Both the position numbers and the translations under genes were made by a program. From an uncultured Prevotella sp. (GTDB lineage Bacteria > Bacteroidota > Bacteroidia > Bacteroidales > Bacteroidaceae): a DNA stretch of 64,000 bases. The notes beneath the pieces are model-generated. The model was not told where the DNA came from. It worked only from the letters and a program-made list of their open reading frames with translations, and made no database searches. The stretch lies in assembly GCA_946548085.1 (NCBI GenBank), contig CAMNPN010000038.1:33624-97623 (forward strand), in the 5' to 3' direction. Below are positions 9,407-16,302 of this stretch, in pieces (position 1 is the stretch's first letter; each line of letters starts with the position of its first letter).

Positions 9407-9434
9407 TTATTTACGATTTACTTATTTACGATTT
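9407..9434. repeat. Two 13-bp copies, 15-bp period
   Basis: TTATTTACGATTT occurs at 9407-9419 and 9422-9434 in the folP/cdaA gap; the second copy covers the folP stop codon. Each copy is itself built of two TTTACGA-like words, resembling the 7-bp repeats elsewhere in the window. Confidence 0.55.
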
Positions 9435-10220
9435 TCCTTTCACCTTTTCCACAATCCTACAGCACTCCACAGCTGCTCGCACATCGTGGACACGGAGGAT
9501 GGAGGCGCCCTTGACCAAGGCGATGGTATCCAAGACGGTCGTGCCGTTGAGGGCCTCGTCAGGCGTCCCCCCAAGCAGCTTGTAGACCATCGACTTGCGC
9601 GACACGCCCACCAGCAACGGCAGGTCCATCACCAACAACTTCTCCAGTTCGTTCATCACCAGATAGTTCTCCTCCATCGTCTTGCCGAAGCCGAAGCCTG
9701 GGTCGAGGATGATATCCGCAGCCCCCAGGTCGCGCAGCTGCTGAACCTTCGCCGCAAACGACAGGAGCATCTCCCGGATAGAAGGCTGGACAGACATTAA
9801 TATATAAGGTACGCGAAGACGGGATACCATACGAAACATCCTTTCGCTACCCTCAGAGACATCATTGATCATTCCGACGCCGAACTCATCGACGGCCATC
9901 CGGGCCACATCAGGGCGGAAGGTATCGACAGAGATGATGCCGTCGGGCACCTCACGACATACGATACCCAGCCCCCATCGCAGCCGCTCCATCTCCTCTG
10001 CCTCAGAGACAGGCTGGGACCCGGGACGGGTAGAGCAGGCGCCGACATCGATGATCGTACCGCCTTCGGCCATGATCTGACTGGCACGCCGGGCTATCTC
10101 CTGCTCCGTCTGCTGGCGGCTGGCGGCATAGAAGGAGTCTGGCGTCACATTCAGGATACCCATCACCTGAGGCGTCGCCAAGTCCAGCAGTCGGCCGTGA
10201 ATATTGAGCGTATAGTCCAT
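9426..10220 (-). CDS. folP: Dihydropteroate synthase
   Basis: A 264-aa TIM-barrel enzyme with the two signatures GILNVTPDSFY and GACSTRPGSQPV, plus DPGFGFGKT and GVSRKSM. It joins p-aminobenzoate to the dihydropterin pyrophosphate in folate synthesis and is the sulfonamide target. ATG at 10220 is only 9 nt beyond the G of a TATCTTTG element, so the mRNA is probably leaderless or nearly so. It is divergent from murF. Confidence 0.96.
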   Translation of the reverse strand: MDYTLNIHGRLLDLATPQVMGILNVTPDSFYAASRQQTEQEIARRASQIMAEGGTIIDVGACSTRPGSQPVSEAEEMERLRWGLGIVCREVPDGIISVDTFRPDVARMAVDEFGVGMINDVSEGSERMFRMVSRLRVPYILMSVQPSIREMLLSFAAKVQQLRDLGAADIILDPGFGFGKTMEENYLVMNELEKLLVMDLPLLVGVSRKSMVYKLLGGTPDEALNGTTVLDTIALVKGASILRVHDVRAAVECCRIVEKVKGKS

Positions 10221-10229
10221 AATCGGCTA

Positions 10230-10237
10230 CAAAGATA
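10230..10237 (-). promoter_or_regulatory. -7 promoter element of folP (near-leaderless)
   Basis: TATCTTTG on the minus strand followed by TAGCCGATT and then the folP ATG. Only nine bases separate the element from the start codon. Confidence 0.65.
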
Positions 10238-10243
10238 CAAAAT

Positions 10244-10306
10244 AATTAAGAATTAAGAATCCTTTTTTGAGAAAAAGCGGCAAAGCCGAGCGAAGAATTA
10301 AGAATT
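10244..10306. repeat. AATTAAG 7-bp words in the folP/murF gap
   Basis: AATTAAG words run at 10244-10260, and an AATTAAGAATT copy lies at 10296-10306, flanking a short A/T-rich segment with GCGGCAAAGCCG. Same 7-bp period as the other word repeats in the window. Confidence 0.5.
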
Positions 10307-10311
10307 TTCAC

Positions 10312-10319
10312 TATCTTTG
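10312..10319 (+). promoter_or_regulatory. -7 promoter element of murF
   Basis: TATCTTTG followed by CAGCA, 20 bp before the murF ATG. Confidence 0.65.
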
Positions 10320-10339
10320 CAGCAAAATTCACTAAGTTT

Positions 10340-11794
10340 ATGGATATTAAGGAACTATACAAACTCTACCAGCAGCACCCCTGCATCACGACAGACAGCC
10401 GCGACTGCCCTGAGGGGAGCATCTTCCTCGCCCTGAAAGGCGAGACCTTCGACGGCAACAAGTTCGCCCTCCAAGCCCTCGAGAAGGGATGTGCCTACGC
10501 CATCGTGGACGACCCTGGATTGTTTACAGTTGACGGTTTACAGTTTACAGATGATTACCAAAACGAGTCTGAAGGGCTTGCCAGCCAATCAACTGTAAAC
10601 TGTAAACCGTCAACTGTAAACAATAAAATAATTCTCGTCGACGACTGCCTGCAGACTTTCAAGGACCTGGCCCGCGAGCATCGCCGACAGTTCGACATCC
10701 CCGTCATCGGCATCACTGGCACCAACGGCAAGACCACAACCAAGGAACTCATCGCCGCCGTGCTGTCGCAGAAGTACAACGTGCTCTACACCCAGGGCAA
10801 CTTCAACAACGACGTGGGAGTGCCCAAGACCCTCTTCCGCCTGACGAAGGAACACGAGATAGCCGTCATCGAGATGGGTGCCAGCCACCCAGGCGACATC
10901 AAGACCCTCGTAGAGACGGCTGAGCCCACCTGCGGACTGATCACCAACGTGGGGCGCGCCCATCTGCAGGGCTTCGGCTCCTTCGAGGGTGTCATCAATA
11001 CGAAGTGCGAACTCTACGACTTCCTCCGCAGCCGCGAGGACAGCCTCATCTTCATCAATGCCGACAACGAGCACCTGATGAGCAGGATCGGCGACGACGA
11101 GGACATCTGGCTCTCGCCCTACTCCACCGACCCCGACAACTGGTACAGCTGCATCTCCGGCGAGGTCATCGAGTGCAACCCCTTCCTGAAGTTCCGCTGG
11201 CGCGAGCCCCTGATGGTGCTCGAAGAAGAGGGGCGCTCGACGAAGTGGCACAAGGTGCAGACGAAACTCGTGGGAGCCTACAACATCGACAACCTCCTGG
11301 CCGCCATCGCCGTAGGCATCAACTTCGGCGTAGACCGCAAGAAAATCTGCGCCGCCCTCGAGGAGTACACCCCCTCGAACAACCGCTCGCAGATGACCGT
11401 CACCCAGAAGAACCACCTCATCGTGGATGCCTACAACGCCAACCCCACCTCGATGCAGGCCGCCTTAGACAACTTCAGCCTCATCCAGGCAGACCACAAG
11501 ATGGCCATCCTCGGGCAGATGGGCGAACTCGGCGAGGAGAGCGACAAGGAGCACCGCCAGCTCGTGAACTATCTCGAGACGGCAGGCTACGACGAGGTGT
11601 GGCTCGTGGGCGACAACTTCCGCGACATCCCATGTGCAGACTCAAAGTCGCAGGCCGGCTCCACCGTCTTCCGCAAGTTCCACGACGTCGAGGAGGTGAA
11701 GGCTGCCATCGCCGCCCATTGCCCCGAAGGCTACTACATCCTCATCAAGGGCTCGAACAGCAACAAACTATTCCAACTGCCAGAACTGCTCTAA
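10340..11794 (+). CDS. murF: UDP-N-acetylmuramoyl-tripeptide--D-Ala-D-Ala ligase with an in-frame hairpin insertion
   Basis: A 484-aa Mur ligase. The ATP loop GITGTNGKTTTKE begins near residue 125, followed by EMGASHPGDI, NVGRAHLQGFGS and DAYNANPTSM, all typical of MurF, which adds D-Ala-D-Ala to the UDP-MurNAc tripeptide in the cytoplasm. Between IVDDPG and KIILVDDC, residues about 61-94 are encoded by a 100-bp inverted repeat (10522-10621) made of 7-bp words. The family normally has only a short loop here, at the surface of the N-terminal domain, so the insertion is probably tolerated. The frame is intact. Confidence 0.93.
   Translation: MDIKELYKLYQQHPCITTDSRDCPEGSIFLALKGETFDGNKFALQALEKGCAYAIVDDPGLFTVDGLQFTDDYQNESEGLASQSTVNCKPSTVNNKIILVDDCLQTFKDLAREHRRQFDIPVIGITGTNGKTTTKELIAAVLSQKYNVLYTQGNFNNDVGVPKTLFRLTKEHEIAVIEMGASHPGDIKTLVETAEPTCGLITNVGRAHLQGFGSFEGVINTKCELYDFLRSREDSLIFINADNEHLMSRIGDDEDIWLSPYSTDPDNWYSCISGEVIECNPFLKFRWREPLMVLEEEGRSTKWHKVQTKLVGAYNIDNLLAAIAVGINFGVDRKKICAALEEYTPSNNRSQMTVTQKNHLIVDAYNANPTSMQAALDNFSLIQADHKMAILGQMGELGEESDKEHRQLVNYLETAGYDEVWLVGDNFRDIPCADSKSQAGSTVFRKFHDVEEVKAAIAAHCPEGYYILIKGSNSNKLFQLPELL
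10522..10621. repeat. 100-bp hairpin element with 7-bp word arms inside murF
   Basis: The left arm 10522-10549 is four heptamers (GTTTACA or GTTGACG). The right arm 10594-10621 is its exact reverse complement, giving a perfect 28-bp stem around a 44-nt centre. The sequence GTTTACAGATGATTAC at the inner end of the left arm recurs just before pnuT (47347), and nearly so beside tatC (19326). The element is read in frame. Confidence 0.9.
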
Positions 11795-11818
11795 GGGGGT
11801 CGCAGAAGCCGACTCCTT

Positions 11819-12016
11819 TCACCTCATGCCGCCACGCACGCTGTGTCTGGCGGCATGAATCTGTGTGCCTGCTGCCTTGAAGCCGTGTGCCTGCAGCCTT
11901 GAAACCATGCGTCAAGACCCTGTAAACCATGTCTCTGACTATAGTCGGTCAAGTGTCCGACTTAAGTCAGTCAACTGTCCGACTTAAGTCAGACAAGTGT
12001 CTGACTATAGTCGGAG
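11819..12016. repeat. 22-bp-period palindrome array 1
   Basis: Four 14-bp palindromes start at 11935, 11957, 11979 and 12001, exactly 22 bp apart. Units 1 and 4 are identical (CTGACTATAGTCGG), as are units 2 and 3 (CCGACTTAAGTCAG), giving an A-B-B-A order. The 22-bp phase continues upstream: GTGTGCCTGC recurs at 11863 and 11885. Further upstream CATGCCGCCA (11825-11834) pairs with TGGCGGCATG (11848-11857), and CCATGT lies at 11927-11932. Confidence 0.85.
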
Positions 12017-12148
12017 AGGTGGATTAGACTACTGAAAGCGACGGCTTAAAGCCTGCTGGCCCGCTGGCAACAGGCACCAGAGACGGCGCACGGAATAAAA
12101 AAAAGGCCTATTCCTGAGGATAATCTTTGTAGTTTGGAAATAATTTCG

Positions 12149-12156
12149 TAATTTTG
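12149..12156 (+). promoter_or_regulatory. -7 promoter element, near-leaderless lipoprotein gene
   Basis: TAATTTTG followed by CAGCCA and then the ATG at 12163; only six bases separate the element from the start codon. Confidence 0.6.
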
Positions 12157-12162
12157 CAGCCA

Positions 12163-13077
12163 ATGAGAAGAGAAGTGATAGGCACGGTGCTCGCAGCAGT
12201 AGTCGCAGGGATGATTGCCGGATGCAGCAAGGCGGCTGGCGGGCGGCAGGAACTGGCGGTGGAGAATGCCGCCTACTACTGGCGCACGGACCTGAGGCTC
12301 GACACCGCGGAGCGAGCCTTTCTCGGCACCTATAATATAAATAAGGTGTACTGCCGCTACTTCGACGTGGTGATGAGCGACGGCGGCCATCCCAAGCCCA
12401 ACGCCACCATCGCCTTCTCTGACACGCTGCCAGAAGGGGTCGAGATGGTGCCAACGGTCTACATCACGGAAGACTGCATGCACGTCCCGAACGACAGTCT
12501 GGCGACGCTCATCGTGAGGCGCATCCTCCAGATGAACGAGACCAACGACATCCACGGCGTCCGTGAGATACAGATCGACTGCGACTACACCTCCCGCAGC
12601 CGCAAGACCTACTACGACTTCCTTAAGGCAGTGAGGCGCGAGACCGAGACTAATCTCACTTCTCCCTCCACCCTCCACCCCCCGCTAAGGATCTCGACCA
12701 CCATCCGGCTGCATCAGTTGTCGATGCCAGCCCCCCCCGTGGACTACGGTGTGCTGATGATTTACAACACGGGCGACCCGAGAAAGTTCATGGAGCGCAA
12801 CCCCATACTCGACATCCGCGACGTGACGCCCTACCTCAGCCGCCTCGACGACTATCCCCTGCCCCTGGCCGCAGCCTATCCCGTCTACCAGTGGATCAGG
12901 AACATCCACGGCGTCCGCGTGGAGCATACCGTAGAGGCAGAGGAGATCCTGCGCGTGAAGCGCGCCGTGGAGAAGGAGCGCCCAGACCTGAGCCGCAGCA
13001 TCATCACCTACCACCTGGATAAGGACAATATTAACAGATATAAACCAGATACCTATGAAGCGATTTATCATCATTAG
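12163..13077 (+). CDS. Conserved lipoprotein, TIM-barrel-like, function unknown
   Basis: A 304-aa protein with a lipoprotein signal ending GMIAGC (Cys21). ATG 12163 is chosen because the upstream in-frame TTG overlaps the promoter. The body (AYYWRTDL, IQIDCDYTSRSRKTYYDFLKAV, MIYNTGDP, PLAAAYPVYQWI) looks like the beta-strand ends of a TIM barrel and resembles the DUF3142-type uncharacterised group, but I am not sure of the family. Residues about 164-175 (NLTSPSTLHPP) are encoded by a C-rich 7-bp word repeat. Its end overlaps the next gene by 23 bp. Confidence 0.7.
   Translation: MRREVIGTVLAAVVAGMIAGCSKAAGGRQELAVENAAYYWRTDLRLDTAERAFLGTYNINKVYCRYFDVVMSDGGHPKPNATIAFSDTLPEGVEMVPTVYITEDCMHVPNDSLATLIVRRILQMNETNDIHGVREIQIDCDYTSRSRKTYYDFLKAVRRETETNLTSPSTLHPPLRISTTIRLHQLSMPAPPVDYGVLMIYNTGDPRKFMERNPILDIRDVTPYLSRLDDYPLPLAAAYPVYQWIRNIHGVRVEHTVEAEEILRVKRAVEKERPDLSRSIITYHLDKDNINRYKPDTYEAIYHH
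12653..12683. repeat. C-rich 7-bp word repeat inside the lipoprotein gene
   Basis: Starting AATCTCAC, then heptamers TTCTCCC, TCCACCC and TCCACCC. It encodes NLTSPSTLHPP. The same AATCTCAC start and TCCAYCC-type words, on the other strand, form the linker of the LytTR regulator at 33112-33143. Confidence 0.7.
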
Positions 13078-15115
13078 CCTGCTGGCAGCCGCCATGCTGC
13101 CCATGAAAGCCTGTCTGTGGATAGACGACCACAACTACTACCTGTTCAGCGCCTACAACCACCTGGAGTTCCAGGAGCGCGTCAGCAGGGTGTGCGACGA
13201 CAACTGGAAGGCCTACCTCGGCATAGACAAGGAGTACTTCTGGTTCAATGCCGACGACGTGACCAAGGCCGCCCGCCAGAAGGGCGACGCCCTGATGGTG
13301 AGTTACGTGGAGAACCTGAAGAAGTACCTCGACTGCGCAGACCTGGAGCGTGACAAACTCTACGAGTGGCGCTATCCCTCGAAGGAGCAGATCGCCCAGC
13401 AGCAGAAGGACCTGCTGGCCATACGCACCTATGCCCTGGGCAAGACCAAGAGCAGGCTGCGCTCGCAGCACGCCCTGCTCTACATGCGCTGCAACATGAT
13501 ACTGGGCCGCCATCAGGAGAACATCACCTACTGGGAGCAGACCGCCAAGGACTTCATCGACACCATCTACAAGGAGATGATGCATAACATCTACGCCGGC
13601 GCCCTCTACAAGAGCGGGCGACAGGCTGAGGCCGCTGAGATCTTCGCAGAGATGGGCGACTGCAACAGCCTGATGACGCAGTTCTACAAGAAGCGCTCCT
13701 ACCAGGCCATCCGCCAGCACTACATGGAGAACCCCACGTCGAAGGTGCTCCCCTTCCTCGTGCAGGACTTCGTGAACAACGCCCAGGAGGCTAACGACAG
13801 CGACGGCTTCGGCAAACTCTTCGTGCGCGACCTCACCAAGGAAGAGGTGTGGCAGATGCGTAACTTCTGCGAGCAGGTGGTGCGCGAGGGAAAGACTGAC
13901 ACGCCCATCCTCTGGAAGACCGCCAAGGCCTGGCTCGAATACATGTTCGGCGACAAGAAACAAGCCACGAAAGACATCCTCGAGGCTGCCAAGCTCGACG
14001 GCACCGCCCGCATGAAAGAGTGCGCACGCGCCATCCTGCTCTATATCACAGCCAACCAGGCCAAGGACGGCGAGGCCTTCGACGACTACCTCGCCGACGA
14101 ACTGGCCTGGCTCGACGAGAAGATCAAGGAGCCCGAAGACATCAACGACGGCTACTTCTACCGCGTCAAAGACCGCCTGACCCATCAGGTGCTCGCCAAG
14201 CGCTATGCCAGCCGCCCCGTCACAGCCGTTGCCCTGTTCAAGTCCGCAGGCACATACTTATATGACTGCTACATCGACACGATGCGCGTAGACCGCCTGG
14301 AGAAGTACCTCATCTACACCAACACCCCCGCAAAGACCAGACTCGACAAGTACCTGAAGGCACGCATCGAGGAGAACGACACCATCCTCGAAGACCTCAT
14401 CGGCACGAAGTACATGCGCCTCTGCCAGTGGGACAAGGCCATCAAGTGGCTGGAGTACGTGCCCGCAAAGTTCTACAACCAGCAAGGCTACAAGATCTAT
14501 GCCTACGTCCGCAAGACGGACATCGCCCCCTGGATCAAGCGACAGTGGATCACAGACCAGGACTACGAGTATGCCGAGAAGTACAACTGGACCATCCGCG
14601 AGAACCCGAAACTCGTCTTCGCCAAGGAGATGCAGATGAAGGAAGCCACCATGCACCTGCTTTCAGGCAAGGCCAGGGAGCAGAGCTGCTACGACCTGGC
14701 CATACGCTACGCACAGGCCAACTTCACTGGCGACTGCTGGTATCTGATGCGCGACGGCAAGAGCGTGATGGACACCGTACGCGTCAACGAGACAGACCTC
14801 GGAGCCAAGGCGCTCAACTACCTGCAGGAGGCAGCCCTGAGCAATGACTTCAACCTCAAGGAGAAAGCCCTCTTCGCCATGGCATGGAGTGAACTGTACA
14901 GGACCAGCGACTTCGAGACCGGAAGCAAAGACCTCTGGCGGGAGTGCGTCTGGGACGAACAGATCGGCGACTGGGCATGGAAGGTGAAGCCCCAGTCACC
15001 CCAGTACCGCGCCTTCCAGGGCCTGGCAGACCTGGAGAAGCAGAACCCGCAGAACACCAGCGAATACGTATCGCGCTGCGACGAGTTCATACAGTTCAAG
15101 AAACAATACCACTAA
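13055..15115 (+). CDS. Large secreted alpha-helical protein, function unknown
   Basis: A 686-aa protein with a signal peptide (MKRFIIISLLAAAMLPMKACLW); the Cys at about residue 20 could be a lipidation site. The rest is helical and repeat-like (for example ALYKSGRQAEAAEIFAEMG and KWLEYVPAKFYNQQGYKIYAYV), suggesting TPR-type repeats. I do not recognise a named family. Its start overlaps the preceding lipoprotein gene by 23 bp, so the two are probably translationally coupled and act together in the envelope. A strong terminator follows. Confidence 0.75.
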   Translation: MKRFIIISLLAAAMLPMKACLWIDDHNYYLFSAYNHLEFQERVSRVCDDNWKAYLGIDKEYFWFNADDVTKAARQKGDALMVSYVENLKKYLDCADLERDKLYEWRYPSKEQIAQQQKDLLAIRTYALGKTKSRLRSQHALLYMRCNMILGRHQENITYWEQTAKDFIDTIYKEMMHNIYAGALYKSGRQAEAAEIFAEMGDCNSLMTQFYKKRSYQAIRQHYMENPTSKVLPFLVQDFVNNAQEANDSDGFGKLFVRDLTKEEVWQMRNFCEQVVREGKTDTPILWKTAKAWLEYMFGDKKQATKDILEAAKLDGTARMKECARAILLYITANQAKDGEAFDDYLADELAWLDEKIKEPEDINDGYFYRVKDRLTHQVLAKRYASRPVTAVALFKSAGTYLYDCYIDTMRVDRLEKYLIYTNTPAKTRLDKYLKARIEENDTILEDLIGTKYMRLCQWDKAIKWLEYVPAKFYNQQGYKIYAYVRKTDIAPWIKRQWITDQDYEYAEKYNWTIRENPKLVFAKEMQMKEATMHLLSGKAREQSCYDLAIRYAQANFTGDCWYLMRDGKSVMDTVRVNETDLGAKALNYLQEAALSNDFNLKEKALFAMAWSELYRTSDFETGSKDLWRECVWDEQIGDWAWKVKPQSPQYRAFQGLADLEKQNPQNTSEYVSRCDEFIQFKKQYH

Positions 15116-15126
15116 GTCGTAAGACA

Positions 15127-15159
15127 GCATCCCCATCCTCTGGCTGGGGATGCTTTTTT
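15127..15159 (+). terminator. Intrinsic terminator of the lipoprotein/secreted-protein operon
   Basis: GCATCCCC (15127-15134) pairs with GGGGATGC (15146-15153) across an 11-nt loop, followed directly by six Ts. Confidence 0.9.
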
Positions 15160-15214
15160 AAGGCTTAATTGAAAAATTTCTTGTGAATTCTTCTCGTAAT
15201 TGAAAAAAAGTGTG

Positions 15215-15222
15215 TACCTTTG
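15215..15222 (+). promoter_or_regulatory. -7 promoter element of tRNA-Pro
   Basis: TACCTTTG followed by CAGCCGAT, 18 bp before the first tRNA base. Confidence 0.7.
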
Positions 15223-15240
15223 CAGCCGATTTCTAAAGAT

Positions 15241-15316
15241 CGGGATGTAGCGCAGTTGGTAGCGCACTACGTTCGGGACGTAGGGGTCGGGCGTTCGAGT
15301 CGCCTCATCCCGACCA
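15241..15316 (+). tRNA. tRNA-Pro (CGG)
   Basis: A complete cloverleaf: acceptor CGGGATG/CATCCCG, D arm GCGC...GCGC, anticodon stem CTACG/CGTAG with loop TTCGGGA (anticodon CGG, reading CCG), and T loop TTCGAGT. The 3' CCA is encoded (15314-15316). A hairpin terminator follows. Confidence 0.95.
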
Positions 15317-15337
15317 AAGCAGAAGAATGCAAGTAAC

Positions 15338-15368
15338 AAATGGCTGATTCGTCAGCCATTTGTCTTTT
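15338..15368 (+). terminator. Intrinsic terminator after tRNA-Pro
   Basis: AAATGGCTGA, a TTCG tetraloop and TCAGCCATTT form a perfect 10-bp stem followed by GTCTTTT. It lies just before the next gene's ATG at 15382, so it may also attenuate that gene. Confidence 0.75.
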
Positions 15369-15381
15369 AAGGCAAGAGAAG

Positions 15382-16293
15382 ATGATAGAAGTAATGATGA
15401 CGCTCTTTGCCATCGTCGTCGTAGGATACGTGGCAGGCAGGCTGGGATACATGGGGGGCGAGTTCGACAAGAAGCTGTCGAGCCTGGTCATCAACATCAC
15501 CTGCCCTGCGCTCATCCTCTCTTCGTCGATGACAGGCGACCTGCCTGACAGGGCACTCATCCTGCCGCTGCTGGGCATCAGCCTGCTCACCTACGTGATC
15601 CTCTCCGGCGTGGCACTCCTGCTGCCGCGCTATCTCACACGGAAGAAGGAAGACGAAGGGGTCGTTGGCTTCGCGCTGATGTTCGGCAATGTAGGATTCA
15701 TGGGCTATCCCGTCGTCGCCTCCATCTTTGGCCATCAGGCTGTGTTCTACGCCGCCGTGCTCAACGTGGTGAACACGTTTGCCGTCTTCACCATAGGTAC
15801 GATACTCATCGTGGGTGACTTGGGCGACGGGAAGCGCTTCCAGAAGAAGGTCCTCTACAGCACGCCGATGCTTTCGGCCTATCTGGCCATGCTCATCGTG
15901 GCGCTGGGCATCGACAACATCCCGGGCATCATCAGCCAACCGCTCACGATGATCGGTAATATCACCGTTCCCGCGGCTCTGCTAATCATCGGCTCGTCAA
16001 TGTCACAACTCTCTGCAAAGACGATGCTTGGCAACCTGACGGTCTATACGACGACAGCCTTCCGCCTACTGCTCATCCCCCTGGGTTTCTACTACCTCTG
16101 CCATGCGCTGGGCTTCGACCCTTACGTGGTGAATATCAACACGCTTGTCATCGCCATGCCTGTAGCGACCTACGGCACCATTCTCTGCCTGAAGTTCAAC
16201 CGCGACACGACCCTTATGACAGAGGTGACGCTGATGACCACCATCCTGTCGATGCTCACCATCCCCCTGCTGACGATGCTTTTCAGCGCATGA
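15382..16293 (+). CDS. AEC-family (auxin efflux carrier/malate permease-like) transporter
   Basis: A 303-aa membrane protein with about ten hydrophobic helices. The ATG at 15382 is chosen because the in-frame ATG at 15340 lies inside the preceding terminator hairpin. NITCPALILSSS and FGNVGFMGYPV are characteristic of AEC carriers, which move organic anions or related solutes across the inner membrane. The substrate cannot be read from sequence. No dedicated promoter is evident, so it may be expressed by read-through from the tRNA. Confidence 0.85.
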   Translation: MIEVMMTLFAIVVVGYVAGRLGYMGGEFDKKLSSLVINITCPALILSSSMTGDLPDRALILPLLGISLLTYVILSGVALLLPRYLTRKKEDEGVVGFALMFGNVGFMGYPVVASIFGHQAVFYAAVLNVVNTFAVFTIGTILIVGDLGDGKRFQKKVLYSTPMLSAYLAMLIVALGIDNIPGIISQPLTMIGNITVPAALLIIGSSMSQLSAKTMLGNLTVYTTTAFRLLLIPLGFYYLCHALGFDPYVVNINTLVIAMPVATYGTILCLKFNRDTTLMTEVTLMTTILSMLTIPLLTMLFSA

Positions 16294-16302
16294 CCTGCCG
16301 AC

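Larger units (their letters stand above)
11795..12162. other. Non-coding gap holding palindrome array 1
   Basis: No credible gene. The gap holds the 22-bp-period array at 11819-12016 and then a short stretch ending in the promoter of the next lipoprotein gene. Confidence 0.7.

Noticed and set aside
10522..10621. CRISPR-like repeat inside murF
   Set aside because: The units are 7 bp with no spacers and the arms are one inverted repeat; no cas gene is in the window.
11935..12014. CRISPR array at the 22-bp palindromes
   Set aside because: Units and spacers are too short, spacers are nearly constant, and no cas genes are present.
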